Part shown: one piece after another, positions 59,248-64,000 of the stretch | How positions within the stretch are numbered: position 1 is the first letter of the stretch | How the letters are laid out: each line of letters begins with the position of its first letter | From: Bryum argenteum | Taxonomy: Eukaryota > Streptophyta > Bryopsida > Bryales > Bryaceae | Assembly (NCBI GenBank): GCA_037043015.1 | Contig: CM073329.1 | Span: forward strand, 2,682,648-2,746,647 | Length of the DNA stretch: 64,000 nt | Direction of reading: 5' to 3' | Program-made: the position numbers and the translations under genes | Notes under the pieces: generated by a model | What the model was told of the DNA's origin: nothing | The model's input: the letters and a program-made list of their open reading frames with translations, nothing else | Databases searched by the model: none

Positions 59248-62200
59248 ATGTCGACACTATACACGAAGCCAAAGGAGTCACGCACCGCCCCGCTCATCTT
59301 CGACCAGTTGGAGCAGGACGGCTCCAACTACACGGATTGGAATTTTAACATCCGGACGACGCTTTTAGCTGACGAGATCAATGCTGCGATAAACCCGCAC
59401 CCGGAGGAAGAAATTCCAACTTCAGATCTTTGGAAAGCGATGCTCATAATGCGTCGGCATATGGATCCCGCACTACGGATGCAGTACATTGCCGAGGAGA
59501 ACCCAGCAAGACTGTGGGCGGATCTCGAGGCACGCTTCAAACACGAGGAAACCATTTTCCTCCCACGAGCACAAGCCGACTGGAGCGCCCTGCGAGTCCT
59601 GGACTTCCCGAATTTCTCAACATACGATTCGGAACCTCACAGGATCACCGCTCAGCTCAAACTTTGTGGCATCATAATCACAGACGCCGAGTTGATCAAC
59701 AAAACGCTGAATTCCTTCCCTCCCGCTTGTGCTATTCTTTCTCAGCAATACAGAAATATGAAATTCACACGCTATTCGGAATTGATGAAATACTTGCAGG
59801 TCGGGGAGCAACAGCAGCAGATCCTGCTTCAAACCGCAGAGAAAAGACCTGCACGGGAGGTACACACTATCGAAAAGCCACTGGCCACCATGCAGAAGAC
59901 TGCTGCCACCCCGACCTCAGCATCCAAAGCAAGCAATTCAAACCGGGAAACCCACAACTCGGAAGCGCCGACTCGCACTCCGAAGGGCGGCTATGTGAAG
60001 CCACGTAGCCATTGGAGCAAGCAAAATCACAAGAACACGCGACACTCAAAAGGTCAGAAATCCAGCAACTTAAACAGTTCACCATCACGTCCAGTGAAAG
60101 GAAGCTGTCACAAATGTGGTAGACCTGGGCACTATGCCCGCGAGTGTAGAGCGTCTGAATACATTGTAAACATGTATAAAGAACTCCAGGCATTGAAAGG
60201 CACGAGAAGAGAGGCCCACACGTTGGATGCCCCATCTCTCTCAGACCTTGACCCAGAGAATTACATGGTGAACACTGGAAACACTACCGTGGAGGCTAAC
60301 ATTGCCTTACTCGATAGCGCCTCCACTCACACTATCTTGCAAGACCAAGCATTCTTTGAGTTCAAAACTCATAATGAGCCTTGGCAAACATGTGATCTAA
60401 TCACAATCGCGAGGAAACGAAGTTTTCGTTTCCGCGAGGGCCGGGCACACATAGTGTTACCCGGGGAGCCCCCCACCTGCGAACGAGCAATGTATGCTCC
60501 TGGCGCCCCCCGTAGCCTGATCAGCTACCGGGATCTAAGGGCCAATAACATACATATTTCCACTGCCCATGAGAAGGGAGCAGAAGTGCTAGAATTGCGG
60601 AGTGGGCCTAGCCTGTTAGCCACAGCACGAGCGGGTGCTAGTGGCTTATACGAACTCCCAATTTGAGGAAGAGTTTCCAACCTTGGAAACTCGAGTCCCA
60701 GTACTCGCACCAGCAACATGCAGGTCTCCTTCCTCACGACAGTAGGGCGAGCGGACCTCTGGCACCATCGGTTAGGACATCCCGGCACGACGATGATGAG
60801 GAGAATGATACCCATTCTCAAGGGCCACGAGTTGAGCACCCGGGACGCGGAGCATACCTCAGAGTGCCAAGCTTGCGCCCAAGGCAAGCTCATCAGACAA
60901 CCCTCGAAGTGGAAGCTGCCAACCGAAATGCCAGCACCCCTCTTCCGCCTCCAAGGCGATTGGTGCGGACCCATCTCGCCTGAATCAGGTCAATTCAAGT
61001 ACTTCTTCGTCCTAGCAGACGCGTCGGGGCGACACACCGAAGTTTCGCTCCTTACAACTCGAAATATGGTGTTCCCTAAAACCTTAGCAATGCTCCTTAG
61101 GTACAAGAACCACTATCCAGACTTTCCTGTATGTCACCTTAGGATGGACAACGCTTTAGAGTTTAAATCCCATGCTTTCGAAGATTTTGTATAGCTTCTG
61201 GGATCGAACTCTCTTATTCCGTGCCGTACGAACATGCACAGAATGGTCTCGCAGAAGCGGTAATAAAGAAGATTCAGTTAATTGTTAGACCGCTTCTCTT
61301 TCATGCTAACCTCCCCTCCCATTTCTGGGGTCACGCAGTGCTCCACGCCACGACCCTCTTGAAATTGAGACCCACCCTATTACAAACTCAAACTCCGTTA
61401 GAATTAGCATCGGGCAGAACTCCCCATATAGCTCACTTACGTACTTTTGGTTGCGAGGTTTGGATCCCAGTCTCGGAACCAAAACTGAAAACCATGGAGC
61501 CTCATCGAATCAAAGGAGTTTACCTAGGATTTGACTCACCGAGTATCATACGATACAAACTCCCCAATAGAGAAGACATCTATAAAGCTCGATTTCAGAA
61601 TTGCAAGTTCATAGAAACTCGTTTCTCCAAAACTCAAAGTAGAAACAAACCTGCTGCCACACTCAACTTTCGCGATTCTGAAACCCTCACCTTGAATCCT
61701 GATCCTAGAACGGCACTAACAGATAGTGAATGCCGTAAACTCATTAACTTGCAGCAACTCGCAGAAAAGATTCCGGACGGATTTCAATCCGGTCCAAGAA
61801 TCATTAGAAGCCCAGTACCCGGCTCAGGAAATCCCGTCCCCATCGCCATACCAAGCAAGAAGAGAAAAACTCGAACCACTCTCATGGCCGATCAGAATAT
61901 TGAGATAGATAGCCCATCTTGGGATGATCCAGAAACATTTGTCTCCACACTGTCTAACCTCGATGCTGATCCACATTCCTTAGAGCAAGCTAAGAGAAGA
62001 GCCGATTGGCCACAGTGGCACAAAGCCTTACTAGCAGAATACGATTCACTTAGAAAACGAGAAGTGTTTGGAGAATTAGTACACACCCTCACCTCACCGC
62101 CAATCGGGCACAAAATCGTGTTTACTAGGAAGCGAGATGAACACGGGAAGACTTTGAGATATAAAGTTAGACTAGTTGCCCAAGGCTTTGCACAAAAACC

Positions 62201-63566
62201 CGGAATAGACTTCGAGTAAACATACTCTCCCGTGATGGATAGTACATCCTTTCGCTACTTGCTTAGCTTGGCAACTCAGCATGCACTGGAAACCAGACTA
62301 ATGGATGTAGTAACAGCGTATCTATATGGAAACTTAGATACCGAGCTGTACATAAAACCTCCCCCAGACTTCCTACCTCCTTCATGCCCACCTCCAGCTG
62401 GGAAATTCTCAGGATTGCGTATCCAAAAAGCCTTCTACGGGCTTAAGCAGGCAGGAAGAGCATGGTATCACCATCTCAAAACCTACCTTATGGCTCATGG
62501 TTTTTCAAATCACCCTGCCTTGCCTTGTATCTTTGTGCTTAAGGAAGCCACTGAATTTGTCATCCTTGCTGTATATGTTGATGACTTGAATTCAATTGGC
62601 ACCCCGGAGTTATCTAGAAAAGTCGAATCGATACTAACAAAACAGTTTGAAATGAAACTACTAGGACGCACAACCTTTTGTCTTGGCCTCCAGATCAAGC
62701 ATTGTGCACATGGAAGTTTGCTACTTCACCAACAGACGTACACGAAGAAGCTCCTCCGCACCTTCAACATGGAGACTGCCAATGCGCTCACTGCGCCCAT
62801 GATCGGGAAGTCTAAGAGCGAGGACGACCCCTACCGCCCAACCGAAGACAACGAGGAGGAGATTGAGAAGCACCAATACCTCGCAGCAGTTGGAGCGCTA
62901 CTGTACTTAGCCACCAACACTCGACCCGACATCAGCTTTACAGTCGGCGTGTTAGCCAGACACAGCCAGCGCCCAACATCGCGACATTGGCAAGGCGTGA
63001 AGCACTTGATGCGGTACCTCCGTGGAACCGAAGACCTCGGCCTTCATTTCAAGCCAGGACACAGCGACATCATCGGATATGCCGACGCCGGTTACAAGAC
63101 AGATCCTGCCTCGGGCAAGTCTCAAACTGGCTGGATATTCATGAAGAACGACGCACCGATTTCTTGGCGATCATCCAAGCAGACGACGACTGCTACATCA
63201 ACCAACCACGCAGAACTTCTTGCGTTTCACGAAGCAGCTCGAGAATCCGTATGGTTGAGAACCATGCAAACGGCGATTGGCGACATGGCTGGCGTCCCCG
63301 TCCCAGCCAAACCGACAACAATTTTCGAAGACAACGCCGCGTGCATTGAGCAGGTATCATCCGGATTCATAAAATCTGACAGGGTCAAGCACATTAGCCC
63401 CCAGATATTCGGCTACACACAAGAGCTCATCAACACAGCACAGATCAACATCCGCAAGATTGTATCAGCGGAGAACGTAGCCGACCTTCTCAGGAAGGCT
63501 CTCCCAGCTCCACAGCATCGGAAACTCACTCAGTTGGCCGGCATGCGAGCTTTATCAGAACTATAG
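59248..63566 (+). pseudogene. Copia gag-pol polyprotein, three inactivating lesions
   Basis: The ATG at 59248 opens a 472-residue gag-protease frame. It has a gag domain, zinc knuckle CHKCGRPGHYARECR near residue 290, and protease LLDSASTHTI near 355. TGA at 60664 interrupts the frame, which then continues unchanged through GAG-pre-integrase (LWHHRLGHPG) and integrase (LADASGRHTEVS, RMDNALEF). A one-base frameshift lies between about 61185 and 61200. Integrase resumes (YEHAQNGLAEAVIKK). A second stop, TAA at 62217, sits just before TYSPVMD of the reverse transcriptase, where the family has glutamine. Downstream are YVDDLNSIG and RNase H (GYADAGY, NHAELLAFHEAARES, EDNAACIEQ). With only three lesions it is a young but inactive copy. 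Confidence 0.88.
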
Positions 63567-63633
63567 TTGCGAGGGAATCGTCACTCTTTTCTCCAATGGA
63601 GTTTTTAATGAGGACGATACCCTCGAGGAGGAG

Positions 63634-63800
63634 TGTTAAGAGAACAGTGGATTTCATCCATCATCCACTGTTCGTCCAGTTCTGAGTAGATAAGTGCCGC
63701 CGCTACCTTCGGCACTGACGGCTACCACTCAGCCGCCTTGGAGCACTCTCTCTCTCCTTCGTTAAAACCTTGGCTTGTCTCTGCCCTCGATCTCACAACA
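63634..63800 (+). repeat. 3' LTR of the younger copia element
   Basis: It starts TGTTAAGAGAACAGTGG and ends CTCACAACA. It is nearly identical to the 5' LTR except for an internal deletion of about 44 bases after GCTACCACTCA. Confidence 0.88.
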
Positions 63801-63805
63801 CACTC

Positions 63806-63885
63806 CGCTTGCCGTCGCCCTAGAGGTTTGAACCCCCGACCTCCCACCCAACGACCGAGCCGCTTACCATCAAGCCACCATTTCA
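63806..63885 (-). mobile_element. tRNA-related SINE head, minus strand
   Basis: On the minus strand it reads GTGGCTTGATGGTAAGCGG, with an A-box-like TGGCTTGATGG, and then, about 35 bases later, GGGGGTTCAAACCTC, a B-box match. Spacing and sequence fit the 5' head of a plant tRNA-derived SINE. It is not a folding tRNA gene as far as I can see. It is cut by the copia 3' LTR. Confidence 0.55.
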
Positions 63886-64000
63886 TGCACATGTCAATAA
63901 TATGAATTGTGTTTAACTTATAAGCTTACAAATCGGTGATATAAACTTCAGCAGACTTTAGGGGCCGTTTAGGCATAGTAAATTAACTTTTTTGAAAAAA

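Larger units (their letters stand above)
58395..63800 (+). mobile_element. Ty1/copia retrotransposon with both LTRs
   Basis: The element is 5.4 kb long with LTRs of 212 and 167 bases, a primer-binding-like site after the 5' LTR, a leader of about 640 bases, one gag-pol coding region and a purine tract (GAGGAGGAG) before the 3' LTR. Flanking pentamers CGCTC (left) and CACTC (right) differ by one base and may be the target duplication. Domain order protease, integrase, reverse transcriptase, RNase H places it in Ty1/copia. It sits inside the CACTA sequence. Confidence 0.9.

Noticed and set aside
63806-63885. Possible tRNA gene on the minus strand.
   Set aside because: A and B boxes are present, but I could not form an acceptor stem or anticodon arm. 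A SINE head fits better.

Overview
The window is nuclear DNA of a streptophyte plant. It shows spliced genes with GT-AG introns of about 60-160 bases, a CHUP1-type chloroplast-positioning protein, a plant nodulin-like MFS transporter, a plant F-box protein, cobalamin-independent methionine synthase, and layered Ty1/copia, CACTA, SINE-like and MITE insertions. I cannot name the species. A non-seed land plant (bryophyte or lycophyte) is my guess only. No CRISPR array, operon, rRNA or canonical tRNA gene was seen.

Layout. Positions 1-2710 hold the 3' part of an NFD4/nodulin-like transporter (+), convergent with an intronless F-box gene (3197-4342, -) that has tandem repeats upstream. Positions 5.2-17.4 kb are AT-rich and gene-poor, with MITEs and small tandem repeats. 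A nine-exon CHUP1-like gene (17991-22875, +) follows, with in-phase splice junctions throughout. Positions 23-31.6 kb are again gene-poor, with four TTAA-flanked MITEs and a 160-base tandem duplication. Positions 31.6-49.3 kb form a large inverted repeat. Each arm of about 4.8 kb carries a complete five-exon methionine synthase gene (32400-35109 + and 45842-48550 -), transcribed toward each other across 8 kb of decayed copia sequence. That spacer itself contains a solo LTR with a 5-base target duplication, a hAT-like insertion and a TTAA MITE. A BTB/POZ gene (52889-53745, 5' exon not found) ends inside a TTAA MITE. The last 8 kb is a nest: old copia, then a CACTA end, then a younger copia with both LTRs, then a SINE-like tRNA-related segment.

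The least expected signal is a set of at least eight elements bounded by TTAA, with inverted ends of the type CCCTTAAACG or CCCCTAAA. The TTAA target and CCC-starting ends are those of the piggyBac superfamily, which to my knowledge is rarely reported from land plants. The inner bases of the two ends vary between elements but match within each element. The host genes are unrelated housekeeping or developmental functions (methionine and methyl cycle, chloroplast movement, protein turnover, transport) and do not form a pathway together.
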